In this document: one piece after another, positions 8,674 through 16,876 of the stretch
Layout of the letters: every line of letters starts with the position of its first letter
How positions within the stretch are numbered: position 1 is the stretch's first letter
IMG/VR virus record: IMGVR_UViG_3300050139_000132
Location: 1-26,506 of that record
DNA: 26,506 nt
Direction: 5' to 3' (one strand)
Source of the DNA: a virus
Notes under the pieces: generated by a model
The model's input: only the letters and a program-made list of their open reading frames with translations
Database searches by the model: none
Told to the model about the DNA's origin: nothing
Translations under genes and position numbers: made by a program

Positions 8674-8871
8674 CTACTCCCCGGTACGGTTCGAGCGCCC
8701 CACCGGCCGCGTCCGGTCCGGCTCGACCTGCGGCCACGTATATGGCCCAAAGTCGTTCCAGCCCGTTCCCCGCCAATGCGCCGTGCCGTTGGGCGTCTGG
8801 GCGGTAAACCCGAGCGGGTTCTCGCCCTCGTCGAGGATGCTCTCAAAGTCGAGCTTGCGTTTGCGTGACAT
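8674..8871 (-). CDS. Small hydrophilic protein, unknown function
   Basis: This is 65 residues. The start at 8871 is fixed by a strong AAGGAG five to eight bases upstream, placed in the 11-base gap after the stopper gene. It begins MSRKRKLDFESILDEGENPL, then has GTAHWRGTGWNDFGPYTW, and ends Arg-rich. The W-R-G-T-G-W and P-Y-T-W elements suggest a small folded protein. No family is recognised. It is co-transcribed with the stopper-like gene. Confidence 0.72.
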   Translation of the reverse strand: MSRKRKLDFESILDEGENPLGFTAQTPNGTAHWRGTGWNDFGPYTWPQVEPDRTRPVGRSNRTGE

Positions 8872-8882
8872 ACTGTTTCTCC

Positions 8883-11800
8883 TTAGCCCATATGCGCCGA
8901 AATGTCGGAATAGGTAAACGACAAATTCGCCAGAATGAAATCCGGTGATCGCGTCGAAAGACGTAGTCCCGCTGAAAAGAACGAGACCCCGGGCGTTTTG
9001 GTCGCAAACACCGGCCAATAGGGCGGGTCCGCTGGAAAAGATGGCGGGAACACCCACGGGTTAAGTAATATCCGATCCGGCACCGAAACCAGCCCCGGGT
9101 CACTAGGCTGCGGCGTCATGCCCGAAACGGCGAGGTCCACGGTACAGTCGATCCCCGCCCCAGATTGATCCTGTGCTTGAATATACAGGTACACCAAATC
9201 CTTGATGAGAAAATTGTTCGACCCTCCGCCATAGAGCTTGGTATCGAGACGCTTCGTCAGGGTCGTCGACGGTTGGCGGAACATCGGCCAAAGCACGCGA
9301 CCGTCTGTCCCCCAGGCGTAGAGCTTCGAGGCGATCTTTTGCGTGCCAATAAAAGTCAGGTTACCCGGCGACTGCGAGACGATAACCCAGTCTTTCTCGT
9401 TCCACGCCGCCATCACCGTTCGCAGGTTGCCCGTGTCGGGGTCCTTTGTCGTCACCAGCACCAAGTAGTGCTTGATATCAAACAGGGTGGCACACGCCGC
9501 CGAGGGCACGACCCCGCCTTGTCCCGGCGTGAACACCGCGTTCTGCCACACGTCGGTCAGCTTCGCTGAAGCTAGAGTTGCCGAGCCGCCATACAGCCCA
9601 AACACCCCCACCTCGTTGGCGAACAGGATAGTCTTGCCAAAATCCTGTAAGGCGTAAGGGAAAGGAACCCCCGTCTGCGGGTCGACATTCTGGTAATTAA
9701 ACACGGTGGTCGCTGGGTTGCCACTGGTCGACACCCCCGAGATAATACTCACCGAGCCGTCACCAAACATATAGAGATAGCCGTTCGACTGGCGGATCGC
9801 GGTGTATTTGGTCTGTAAGAAACCGTCGGAATTAGTGAACAACACGCCCCCATCCGAGGTCGCGAAATCCGAGAACGATTCCGGCGCCGAGACGCTGAAA
9901 TTCCCGCCTGGCGGCAATGAGACATTAACCCCGGCATGTGGGTTCGCGATCCATACCCTCTGCTGGTAGGTCTCCATCGCCGAGCCACTGACCCCGAAGG
10001 GCATCAGCGAAACCGTGGCGGCCGCCGCGTTATTGCTGCCCGGCGCGATCTCGATAGTCGGCGCTGAGGTGTAGCCGCGCCCTACCGACGAGATCAGGAC
10101 CCCGGCGATCCCTACCGGCGCGAGCACCGCCTGCGCTGCGGCTCCCACACCGGGGTCGTTCACCTGCGCGGCCGTCGAGGACGCCGCGCTCTTGATTGCC
10201 GGCGTAATCACTACCTGGGGCTGCGTTGTGTAGCCCGCGCCACCATCCGAAACCACGATCTGAACTACTTGTCCTTGAGCCAAAACGGCAGTAGCCGTCG
10301 CATCGGTTGTCGCCCCACCTCCAGTGAAAGTGATGAGCGGCGGGATCTGGTATCCCGAGCCCCCCGCGGCCATATTAACGCGAACAATCGAAGTCGCCTC
10401 CAACTGCACAACCCCGGTTGCGCCCGCGCCGCCACCGCCTATAAAAGTAATGCCCGGAGCTGAGATAAACCCGGACCCCGGGTTAACAACCGTGATACCA
10501 CCTACGCCCCCGGGATTGACTGACGCAACGCCCGCCGCTCCGGTTCCATTGCCAGTGAACCCCACGGTCGGCGCCGCCGTGTACCCCGTGCCTGGGTTCG
10601 TGATGACAACTCCCGTAATGATCCCGTTCTCGACCGTCCCGCTTCCAACCGCCCCTGTCCCATCTCCATTGATCGTCACCGTGGGAACCCCCGTGTACCC
10701 GGACCCGGGGTTGGTGAGCGTGAGGCTTGTCACCTGCCCCCCGGTCACCGTCGCTGTTGCAGTCGCTCCGGTACCACCTCCACCTGATATGACCACTGAC
10801 GCCCCAGTGTACCCCGACCCCGCCGTGGTGACGAAAACTGTCGAAACCCCCGACCCGATCGTCGCGGTGCCCGTCGCTCCCGAGCCCCCGCCGCCACTGA
10901 AGGACACTATGGCGACCCCGGTATACCCGGACCCGGGGGCGGTCACATTCACCGCCGCTACGCCGCCTGCGTTAAGCGTCGCTTCGAGGATAGCCGAACT
11001 ATCCGACCCACCCCCTACGATCGAGACCGTCGCTTTAGTGTACCCCGTGCCCGTACTGACCAACGTAAGCCCGGTTACCGAGCCTCCCGCCACCGTGGCC
11101 GTAGCAGCTGCTCCGGTTCCATCTCCTGTGATAACGACCGTTGCTTCCGAGTACCCCGAGCCGTGGCCCACAAGTGTAAGCGCAGCCACTTGTCCTGCTG
11201 ATATAAAGGCCGTAGCCGTCGCTCCCGTCCCGCTGCCACTGAACGCCAACTGCACGATATCCCCCACCTGATAACCCGTACCGGGGTTGTCCACATGGAT
11301 ATCCACTACTCCTCCGCCTAGAATCGTGGTCGTGAAAGTCATTCCGGTACCACTGCCCCCAAAGGCAGCGACCGTGGGTACCGCCGTATAATTGCTGCCC
11401 GACGACAGTAAATTCACCCCCTCCGGTTGCGCACCCCCCGCTGCGAACAGAGTGACCCCATCCCAAGCCCAATAGTCGTTTGGGGTGTTGCGGTTGCTGA
11501 TAAGCAAGAGCTGCGTGCCCCACGACGCTACGGCTGGAAGCTCGCCGCCGGGGGTATAGAAGGTATGCACCGGCCCGATGGACGTGATCTCTCCCGAGTT
11601 GGTGTCGACCTGCGCCGCCGAGCCGTCGTCAAAGAACACCGCGACATAGTAGCTCGTGCCGAGCGTGTAGAAATAGAAGCAAATGATCGAATGTGCGCTA
11701 GCCGCCGCGTCGACGATCAGCGGCGCCCCAATATCCCACGCGGTGCGCAGCTTGCCTTCGCCAATCCGCAGGAAATTCTCATTCCAGACGAACTCATTAT

Positions 11801-11933
11801 CCGGGATCGCGGTAGGTGACGCCTGCTGGTTCATGCCGCCAAAGGGGAACGGCGAGTAAAACTTCGTGCCGGGAGGAATGCCCAGGCTCTGCGAGACAGC
11901 GCTACCTATGCCCTGCTGCGGGCGGCTAGCCAC
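8883..11933 (-). CDS. Stopper/gp10-like beta-propeller virion protein with a long repeat insertion
   Basis: This is 1016 residues. Residues 1-173 and 651-1016 read as one propeller-like protein. The N-terminus has PFPFGGMNQQASPTAIPDNE, then NENFLR and TYYVAVFF-type strands and WAWDGVTLF. The C-terminal part resumes with YQQRVWIANPHAG, GYLYMFGDGSVSII, TILFANEVGVFGLYGG and AAWNEKDWV. This is the style of P22 gp10-like head-closure proteins. Residues about 174-650 are about twelve 37-45-residue repeats built on G-(S/T)-G-Y-T, described separately. Without the insertion the protein would be about 540 residues. It follows the adaptor and a conserved virion gene, as expected of a tail stopper. The exact structural role is inferred. 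Confidence 0.75.
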   Translation of the reverse strand: MASRPQQGIGSAVSQSLGIPPGTKFYSPFPFGGMNQQASPTAIPDNEFVWNENFLRIGEGKLRTAWDIGAPLIVDAAASAHSIICFYFYTLGTSYYVAVFFDDGSAAQVDTNSGEITSIGPVHTFYTPGGELPAVASWGTQLLLISNRNTPNDYWAWDGVTLFAAGGAQPEGVNLLSSGSNYTAVPTVAAFGGSGTGMTFTTTILGGGVVDIHVDNPGTGYQVGDIVQLAFSGSGTGATATAFISAGQVAALTLVGHGSGYSEATVVITGDGTGAAATATVAGGSVTGLTLVSTGTGYTKATVSIVGGGSDSSAILEATLNAGGVAAVNVTAPGSGYTGVAIVSFSGGGGSGATGTATIGSGVSTVFVTTAGSGYTGASVVISGGGGTGATATATVTGGQVTSLTLTNPGSGYTGVPTVTINGDGTGAVGSGTVENGIITGVVITNPGTGYTAAPTVGFTGNGTGAAGVASVNPGGVGGITVVNPGSGFISAPGITFIGGGGAGATGVVQLEATSIVRVNMAAGGSGYQIPPLITFTGGGATTDATATAVLAQGQVVQIVVSDGGAGYTTQPQVVITPAIKSAASSTAAQVNDPGVGAAAQAVLAPVGIAGVLISSVGRGYTSAPTIEIAPGSNNAAAATVSLMPFGVSGSAMETYQQRVWIANPHAGVNVSLPPGGNFSVSAPESFSDFATSDGGVLFTNSDGFLQTKYTAIRQSNGYLYMFGDGSVSIISGVSTSGNPATTVFNYQNVDPQTGVPFPYALQDFGKTILFANEVGVFGLYGGSATLASAKLTDVWQNAVFTPGQGGVVPSAACATLFDIKHYLVLVTTKDPDTGNLRTVMAAWNEKDWVIVSQSPGNLTFIGTQKIASKLYAWGTDGRVLWPMFRQPSTTLTKRLDTKLYGGGSNNFLIKDLVYLYIQAQDQSGAGIDCTVDLAVSGMTPQPSDPGLVSVPDRILLNPWVFPPSFPADPPYWPVFATKTPGVSFFSAGLRLSTRSPDFILANLSFTYSDISAHMG
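9984..11414 (-). repeat. About 12 tandem G-x-G-Y coding repeats
   Basis: The minus strand encodes about a dozen diverged units of roughly 37-45 residues. Each starts like NPGSGYTGVPTVTINGDGTG and continues with Ala/Thr/Val strands and a hydrophobic turn. The conserved core is P-G-(S/T)-G-Y-(T/S)-x-x-P-x-V, often followed by F/I-x-G-G-G-x-G-A. Units differ enough at DNA level to be old, not a recent slippage tract. Similar units occur in the product of the gene at 13315-14394. Confidence 0.88.
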
Positions 11934-12428
11934 TTACTGCTCCGCGGGCTTGGGGGCCCGATCATCATAGATCACGACGCCTTCGGGAGTCACCAACTGG
12001 TCCTTCTCGTTCCAGGAGGGCGCTGTTGCTGGGTTGGCCCACTGGCTCTCCGCCGAGAAGCTCTCGTGATATGGCGTCTTCCAATAATCTGGGTAGTGCA
12101 ACCGCTGGTCGTTCGGATCAACCGCCGACACTGCCCTCGGGTCCTGCGATTGCAAAGCCCTCCAGAACCCCCTCATATCATAGTCCGTCGTCGCCGCGGC
12201 TGGATCGAAAGGAACCCCATGCGCCGCCACCCACTGGCGGAATTGCGCCTCTTGCTCTGGGGGAAGCGGCGTATTGTACGTGTGGTCCCCCGGCGCGAGA
12301 TACGCCTTATTCCGCTCATATACCGGGTCCGTCGGCGGGGGCGCGGACACTTGAGCCGCAGGAGCAAGCGCTTGTGCGGAGGCCGCCACTCCGGGCGCCA
12401 ACATGGCATAGGGAGCTAGTGCGTCCAC
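11934..12428 (-). CDS. Conserved virion-type protein with YDMRGFW and KTPYHESFS motifs
   Basis: This is 164 residues. The start is a GTG at 12428 whose G is the last base of the upstream TAG, and the stop touches the next gene's ATG. The N-terminus is Ala/Pro-rich. The core has TTDYDMRGFWRALQSQDPRA, then HYPDYWKTPYHESFSAESQW. This combination (YD.RG.W … H.PD..K.P.H.TFS.ES) recurs in phage proteins encoded near the head-tail genes. Its function is not established to my knowledge. It lies between adaptor and stopper, which suggests a connector or decoration role. Confidence 0.75.
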   Translation of the reverse strand: MDALAPYAMLAPGVAASAQALAPAAQVSAPPPTDPVYERNKAYLAPGDHTYNTPLPPEQEAQFRQWVAAHGVPFDPAAATTDYDMRGFWRALQSQDPRAVSAVDPNDQRLHYPDYWKTPYHESFSAESQWANPATAPSWNEKDQLVTPEGVVIYDDRAPKPAEQ

Positions 12429-13234
12429 TAGAACACGCTCGGGTAGTACAGCGGCGTCTTGCCCCGATCGCGCGCGACGACATCATAGCCGATGCTGCCC
12501 ATGAAGCGCTGCTCCATCGCCTCGGACTGGGCATAGCGCTGCGCCGTCAGGAAAGCGAGGGACGCCGCCTTATATTTGACCGTGTTGCGCATCTCCTCGG
12601 GGAGGGCGTCCACGTCGTCGTCGCTGTAAATGTCCGCTGGCACGCACGAGACATAGGCTTCGATCTCGCACGCCTGGCTGGGAACCGGGAACATCCACAG
12701 CTCACCCGCCTCGCCGTCATTGAACGTCGACCACACAGCTGGGTATGAGGTCGTCTGATTGGAGTAGGCCCGGCAATATGCCTGGAAATCGTCCCACGGC
12801 ATCCAGGTCAGCGCGGGCCGGAAAGTACCCTCCCAGGCCACGACGATCTGCACGACGTCAATGATCCCGCGCAGCCCTGCGTACTGCGCGCAGAGCACTG
12901 GGTTAAAGAAACCTTTATATGGGTAACGCTCGACCCCCGCGATCGTGGTCATCCCGTTCTGGGCGGTGTTCAGACTATAGAAGGGGTTGCTCGCCGCCGG
13001 GAAAGCATCTGGCAGAGCGCCCGGTTGGATCGCCCCCGCGAGCATCCCGCCTGCTTGCGCCGACGCCCCCTCGGCGGATTGACCCGCGAGGAAACGCTGG
13101 CAGCACCCGGTAATCTTGGCCACGTCGCGGCGCGCTTCGTTGATCCAACGTGTAATCTGGTTATCAGAAGTGAACAACCCCAACTCGTCATGGAGCAGGC
13201 TCCGTGTGTCCTGAACGTAAAACTGATAACCCAT
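12428..13234 (-). CDS. Head-tail adaptor protein (SU10-adaptor-like)
   Basis: This is 268 residues. It starts at 13234 with TAGGA upstream, just after the intrinsic terminator. The N-terminus reads as an adaptor: VQDTRSLLHDELGLFTSDNQ, then ITRWINEARRDVAKITG, a helical start common to gp4/SU10-type adaptors. Later it has strand-rich parts (VVQIVVAWEGTFRP, GELWMFPVPSQACEIEAYVS) and a C-terminal helix with LPEEMRNTVKYKAASLAFL. It would bind the underside of the portal ring and connect it to the stopper encoded downstream. The assignment rests on pattern and position. Confidence 0.75.
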   Translation of the reverse strand: MGYQFYVQDTRSLLHDELGLFTSDNQITRWINEARRDVAKITGCCQRFLAGQSAEGASAQAGGMLAGAIQPGALPDAFPAASNPFYSLNTAQNGMTTIAGVERYPYKGFFNPVLCAQYAGLRGIIDVVQIVVAWEGTFRPALTWMPWDDFQAYCRAYSNQTTSYPAVWSTFNDGEAGELWMFPVPSQACEIEAYVSCVPADIYSDDDVDALPEEMRNTVKYKAASLAFLTAQRYAQSEAMEQRFMGSIGYDVVARDRGKTPLYYPSVF

Positions 13235-13250
13235 GCCGCGATCCTAACAG

Positions 13251-13285
13251 AAAAAACCACGACCCGCCACAAGGACAAGTCGTGG
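13251..13285 (-). terminator. Rho-independent terminator after the coat/repeat-protein genes
   Basis: On the minus strand CCACGAC (13279-13285), a 15-base loop, then GTCGTGG (13257-13263) form a perfect 7-bp stem. It is followed directly by TTTTTT (13251-13256). It lies in the 80-base gap between the repeat protein and the adaptor. It would reduce read-through from the coat operon and so keep coat protein in excess over adaptor. Confidence 0.78.
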
Positions 13286-13314
13286 CTTCTCTCGCCAACC
13301 ACCCCAGCGGAGGC

Positions 13315-14394
13315 TTAGGTCGTCAGAACCACGGATACGTCGGGGAGGCCGCCGACCGCGCAGGTCACCACCGGAGCGGTAGTAATGATCGAAGCGGTAG
13401 CCAGCACCAGCACGGTTGGTGCCGAGGTGTAACACCCACCATCATAGACCACCGCGCCCGTCGCCGTCACGCCGTTACTTGACGTCGGAGCGAGAATGTC
13501 TGCATTGCGCGTCCGCACCAATTTCGACTGGGTCGAGACGTTGCGGTAGGCCGGAGCCGTCGCCGGGAAATTATCTTCTGCCGTGATGCGAACCACCGCT
13601 CCAGCCACACCCGCGCCGGCCGTACCGGCAGTAATGCCTGTAATTGCCCAGTTCATGATCGTCGTCGCCGCACCCGAGGCACCGCCACCGCCCGAGAAGG
13701 CGAGAGTGGGGATCGCGGTCAGGGCGGTGCCGTGATCGACACAAACCAGGCCAGTGATCGTGCCCGCGCCCGTGAGCGTGGCCGTAGCCACCGCGCCCGA
13801 GCCGGAACTGAGGCCGTTCTGGCCTTCGCGCGGATCGTTCGACAGAACGACGGTTGGAGCGGTAACATAACCCGCGCCCTGATCGACCACAGTAACCGTA
13901 ATGGTGCCCGCCGACAGGGCCGCGTAGGCCGTTGCCTGGATGCCACCCGGAGGAGGAGCCGAGATCGTCACCTGCGGCGCATAGACATACCCCGAGCCGC
14001 TGTTGTTCACAGTGATCGTAGTGCTAATCGCACCGCCAATGATCGCACGCCAGATCGAACCACCTGTCGAAGGCGTGACCACCGGTGCCGAGGTATAGCC
14101 CGTGCCCGCGTTGGTAATGAGCGCACCCACCGCGCAACCCGACTGGTTGGCGAGCCGGTAGTTGACGCCATCCGAATAGATGAACTGGACCGAGCCACCC
14201 GTCGTGCCACCACCGATCGTGCGCCACATCTGCGTGATCGGGTCATACTCCTGTAGAACGGTGTAGAGCCCAAGCTGGATATTATACCAACCGGCCGGGG
14301 TCAGGGGGTAAACCTGAGCCGCCTGAAGCGAGATGACGTTGCTAACCGCACCCTTGAGGCTCGGGGTAACGCCAGGACCAGAGAAAAGACCCAT
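13315..14394 (-). CDS. G-x-G-Y repeat virion protein (candidate decoration or head fibre)
   Basis: This is 359 residues. The start at 14394 is preceded by AAGGAG in the 12-base gap after the coat gene. Residues 1-88 are a unique domain (LQAAQVYPLTPAGWYNIQLG, then QEYDPITQMWRTIGGG). After this come about five units of the G-x-G-Y type: NAGTGYTSAPVVTPSTGG, NSGSGYVYAPQVTISA, DQGAGYVTAPTVVLSN, a degenerate DHGTALTAIPTLAFSG, and GGCYTSAPTVLVL. The same repeat fills the stopper-like protein. Its place right behind the coat gene, its own strong RBS and the terminator after it suggest a high-copy capsid decoration or head-fibre protein. This is inference. Confidence 0.75.
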   Translation of the reverse strand: MGLFSGPGVTPSLKGAVSNVISLQAAQVYPLTPAGWYNIQLGLYTVLQEYDPITQMWRTIGGGTTGGSVQFIYSDGVNYRLANQSGCAVGALITNAGTGYTSAPVVTPSTGGSIWRAIIGGAISTTITVNNSGSGYVYAPQVTISAPPPGGIQATAYAALSAGTITVTVVDQGAGYVTAPTVVLSNDPREGQNGLSSGSGAVATATLTGAGTITGLVCVDHGTALTAIPTLAFSGGGGASGAATTIMNWAITGITAGTAGAGVAGAVVRITAEDNFPATAPAYRNVSTQSKLVRTRNADILAPTSSNGVTATGAVVYDGGCYTSAPTVLVLATASIITTAPVVTCAVGGLPDVSVVLTT

Positions 14395-14406
14395 CTCAAT
14401 AACTCC

Positions 14407-15477
14407 TTAGATGACTGCCGGGGACGTGCCGGGGACGTTCGGCCACGCCACCCCAGTGATACCAGTGACATGCGCGCCCGAGGACGGCTTGGCACAAATG
14501 AGATCGGCTGCCGAGATCAGCACGCCGATATCGGAAATCTGCCCGACCGGGATCTGGCTCTCGAAGCCGCTAAAGGTCATCGGCGCGTGCTCGGACATAT
14601 AGAGCCCGGTGTAACGCGAGTTGATGAAATACATCTCACCCAGCGGGCAGAACGGATCGGGGAAGATAGGCGTGTCCATGACACGAATGCCGCGGAACCC
14701 GGTGTTCACCACGTCATCCTTGCCATAGATCGACCGAGGCGTGGTAGTGTACATCTCGAAATTCTGGAAGTCGCTCATGAGCACGGCGTAATTGGCCGGG
14801 TTCATCACCGCATAGTCCGGAGACTCGCCGCCGGCGCCCTGCTGAACGCGCAGCAACATCTGCGCCACGCCGACGCGCGTAGTCGCCGCGCCGCCGGTGT
14901 TGGTGATGAGCTGGCCCTTGAAATAGGTGCTACCCGAGCGGGTGATACCGCCGTAAGCCGGTACGTTCGTACCATCGTCATACGCCTGATATAGCGAGTC
15001 CCAAGCCTGACCGTTGGCGTAGTTATTGGAGTAAAGCGCCTGCGCGTAAGCCTGCTTGATAACCACCGCCGCGTCGGACATGACCGCGCGCAACTTGGGG
15101 ATCACCGTCTCGCTCGACTGCAGGATGGCTTCCATCCCGAAGAAACCGATCGGGACCATACCGAGCTTCAGGTTGAACTGCGCATTCTGGATCGCAGCCT
15201 GGTCGGTTGGCATCGGGAAGTCGCCAGCGAACGAACCCCAGTTAAAGGTCGTGAACGAAGCACCCAGGACCGGGATCGTGATCTGGCCAACGCCGCCCCG
15301 CGCCGCCTTCGCATTCGACATGAACAGCGAGAGCAACGGGTGCGACTGATAAATCTGCACGTAGAGGCTCGGAATGAAAGCTCTGCGCGTTATGGCGGCT
15401 AATTGTGCCCCCAGGGCGCCACCGGGAGTGATGCCGTTATTCGTGATCGGGCCCACGGGGGCGATAGGAAAAGCCAT
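14407..15477 (-). CDS. Major capsid (coat) protein
   Basis: This is 356 residues with GGAG nine bases before the ATG. It reads as an HK97-fold coat. It has an N-terminal arm, then YVQIYQSHPLLSLFMSNAKA, GGVGQITIPVLGASFTTFNW, and FNLKLGMVPIGFFGMEAIL (P-domain-like strands). The long helix VIPKLRAVMSDAAVVIKQAY is next, then A-domain elements SPDYAVMNPANYAVLMSDFQ and GFRGIRVMDTPIFPDP. No N-terminal protease-delta domain is seen, and a separate scaffold gene lies directly upstream. Order (scaffold, coat) and length are normal for podovirus-type coats. Confidence 0.9.
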   Translation of the reverse strand: MAFPIAPVGPITNNGITPGGALGAQLAAITRRAFIPSLYVQIYQSHPLLSLFMSNAKAARGGVGQITIPVLGASFTTFNWGSFAGDFPMPTDQAAIQNAQFNLKLGMVPIGFFGMEAILQSSETVIPKLRAVMSDAAVVIKQAYAQALYSNNYANGQAWDSLYQAYDDGTNVPAYGGITRSGSTYFKGQLITNTGGAATTRVGVAQMLLRVQQGAGGESPDYAVMNPANYAVLMSDFQNFEMYTTTPRSIYGKDDVVNTGFRGIRVMDTPIFPDPFCPLGEMYFINSRYTGLYMSEHAPMTFSGFESQIPVGQISDIGVLISAADLICAKPSSGAHVTGITGVAWPNVPGTSPAVI

Positions 15478-15491
15478 CTCTTAAATCTCCG

Positions 15492-16079
15492 TTAAGCCGC
15501 GAAAGTCTCCGCGACGTACTTGTCCGGATCAGCCGCGAACCGCGAGAGCTGGTCGTCCTGGTACGCCAGGGGGTTGATATGAAGCAATTTAAAGTCCGCT
15601 TCCTCCGATTCCTCGGCGGAGCCAAACAGATTGATCTTGCGCGGCAACCAGTCGGCCTTGTTCACGGTCTTGGCGGGCGTCTGCTGCGCCACCCAAGCCG
15701 CCGAAGCGTCGGCGTCGGCATAGTTGCCCGTCTCTTTCATCCGGGCAACCATCTTGTCGAAGCCTTCGTCGGTCAGATTATACTTCTGACGCGCGCCGGC
15801 CAAAGCGTCTTCGAGGTTCGAGCGCGCGGAGGCTTCCTCGCGCGCTTCCTTCTCGGCCAGACGCTCGGCGCGCATCGCGGCGAGATCTTCCTTGGCCGCG
15901 TTAAGCTCGTTCTGAAGCGGCGCGATCATTGGGGAGAACTGGTCCTCCGGAATGTTGACGTCCGGATACATCTCCTTGGCCTTGGCGCGAACCTTCGAGC
16001 CAAGGCTCGAATCGTTCCATAAGGATTCAAGCAGTTCCTGAGCGCGGGCGGCAGGGTCGATGGCGGTTGCCTCGGCCAT
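15492..16079 (-). CDS. Capsid scaffolding protein
   Basis: This is 195 residues, acidic and largely helical. A strong coiled coil lies at about residues 55-90 (LQNELNAAKEDLAAMRAERL, EKEAREEASARSN). The N-terminus has SKVRAKAKEMYPDVNIPEDQ, a recurring motif of phage scaffold-like proteins. The C-terminal part is folded or extended (ADWLPRKINLFGSAEE, INPLAYQDDQLSRFAADP). It ends 14 bases before the coat gene and starts one base after the 58-residue gene. It would template procapsid assembly and then leave or be degraded. Confidence 0.82.
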   Translation of the reverse strand: MAEATAIDPAARAQELLESLWNDSSLGSKVRAKAKEMYPDVNIPEDQFSPMIAPLQNELNAAKEDLAAMRAERLAEKEAREEASARSNLEDALAGARQKYNLTDEGFDKMVARMKETGNYADADASAAWVAQQTPAKTVNKADWLPRKINLFGSAEESEEADFKLLHINPLAYQDDQLSRFAADPDKYVAETFAA

Positions 16080-16080
16080 G

Positions 16081-16257
16081 CTACTTCACCGCGTCCTTGC
16101 TGACGTGCTCGATGCTGCCTGGACCATCCGAGGCGCGTGCAGGCATGCCCGACTTACGGGCGCCGAGGTCCATATAGTTGAGTGGCACCATGATGATGCC
16201 GGGAGTCTTGCCGGCTTCGGGGATGTCTTGAATATATGGTTTTGGAAATCTCGCCAT
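16081..16257 (-). CDS. 58-residue conserved-looking small protein
   Basis: The minus-strand frame starts at the ATG at 16257 with AAGGACAAG upstream and ends in TAG one base before the scaffold ATG. It reads MARFPKPYIQDIPEAGKTPG, then IIMVPLNYMDLGARKSGMPA, and ends IEHVSKDAVK. Codon use matches its neighbours and the frame fills the whole gap, so I regard it as real. The function is unknown. Its place in the scaffold/coat operon suggests an assembly factor or minor virion protein. Confidence 0.78.
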   Translation of the reverse strand: MARFPKPYIQDIPEAGKTPGIIMVPLNYMDLGARKSGMPARASDGPGSIEHVSKDAVK

Positions 16258-16267
16258 GATCTTGTCC

Positions 16268-16690
16268 TTACGCTTCGGGGGGTGGGGGCATTGGCGGCAT
16301 CCCGCCGCCCATCGGGGGTGGGGGCATTGGCGGCATCCCGCCCGGCATCATCGCCGCCATCGGATGCGGGCCGCCGCCCGCTTGTGCGGCGCGTGCCGCT
16401 GCGGCGAGCTGCTGGATCACATCGGTCGGAGCCGGCTGGGGGGATGCCTCGCTCATGTGCTTCGAGAGGTCGGTAACCGCCTTGAGCACCGAGGAGTGCA
16501 GCGGCGAGCCTAGCGGGACCGACACGAGCGCCTTTTGCAGGAGCTCAAGCGCGGTCTTCACGCTAGCGGTACCTTGCGCTCCCGCCCCGGCCATCGGCGA
16601 GGGTACTGTCGCTCCGCCCGTTCCACCCGCAAGCCCGGGCGGGAGCGCGGGGGCTCCACCTGGGGCTGGCATCGGGGGACCTGACATCAT
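16268..16690 (-). CDS. Pro/Met/Gly-rich protein of the capsid operon
   Basis: This is 140 residues, starting at the first of two ATGs with AAGGAA upstream. The N-terminus is Pro/Gly-rich (MMSGPPMPAPGGAPALPPG). The centre is one amphipathic helical pair (VKTALELLQKALVSVPLG, then SSVLKAVTDLSKHMSEA). The C-terminus is low complexity with duplicated GGMPPMPPPP units. The central helices may oligomerise. I recognise no family with known function. It stands upstream of the scaffold gene, where several phages carry small proteins of this composition. Confidence 0.72.
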   Translation of the reverse strand: MMSGPPMPAPGGAPALPPGLAGGTGGATVPSPMAGAGAQGTASVKTALELLQKALVSVPLGSPLHSSVLKAVTDLSKHMSEASPQPAPTDVIQQLAAAARAAQAGGGPHPMAAMMPGGMPPMPPPPMGGGMPPMPPPPEA

Positions 16691-16719
16691 CGACGAAATT
16701 CCTTAGTCTGTCCCGGCCC

Positions 16720-16741
16720 GGGGAGTAAACAGGGAGTAAAC
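16720..16741. repeat. Short tandem direct repeat in the coat-operon leader
   Basis: Two copies of GGGAGTAAAC (plus strand, 16721-16730 and 16733-16742 region) lie head to tail between the 15-residue peptide gene and the Pro-rich gene. The 74-base gap holds no gene. The copies could be a protein-binding or RNA regulatory element, or simple duplication. Confidence 0.5.
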
Positions 16742-16764
16742 CTTCCCGAGCCGGAACGGGTTGG

Positions 16765-16812
16765 TTACTTACGCGTACCGCGCTTGTGACCACGCTTGCC
16801 ACGACGAGCCAT
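16765..16812 (-). CDS. 15-residue highly basic peptide MARRGKRGHKRGTRK
   Basis: The ATG at 16812 is preceded by AAAGGAGAT six bases upstream, one of the best ribosome sites in the window. The frame ends in TAA after 15 codons. It is the first frame behind the strong promoter at 16877-16903, about 55 bases from the expected transcript start. Eight of 15 residues are Arg or Lys. The strength of the signals argues that it is translated. It could be a nucleic-acid-binding micropeptide, a leader peptide that controls the coat operon, or a relic. No family is recognised. Confidence 0.6.
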   Translation of the reverse strand: MARRGKRGHKRGTRK

Positions 16813-16876
16813 GGGGATCTCCTTTCCTCGTTAGAGTTGCCGAGAGAGATACGCTAAAACCTCGGACAACCGCAAA

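Noticed and set aside
10324-11271. Plus-strand open frame of 315 codons, rich in Pro, Val and Thr
   Set aside because: It is exactly antisense to the G-x-G-Y repeat block and its periodic composition is a by-product of that repeat. No ribosome site.
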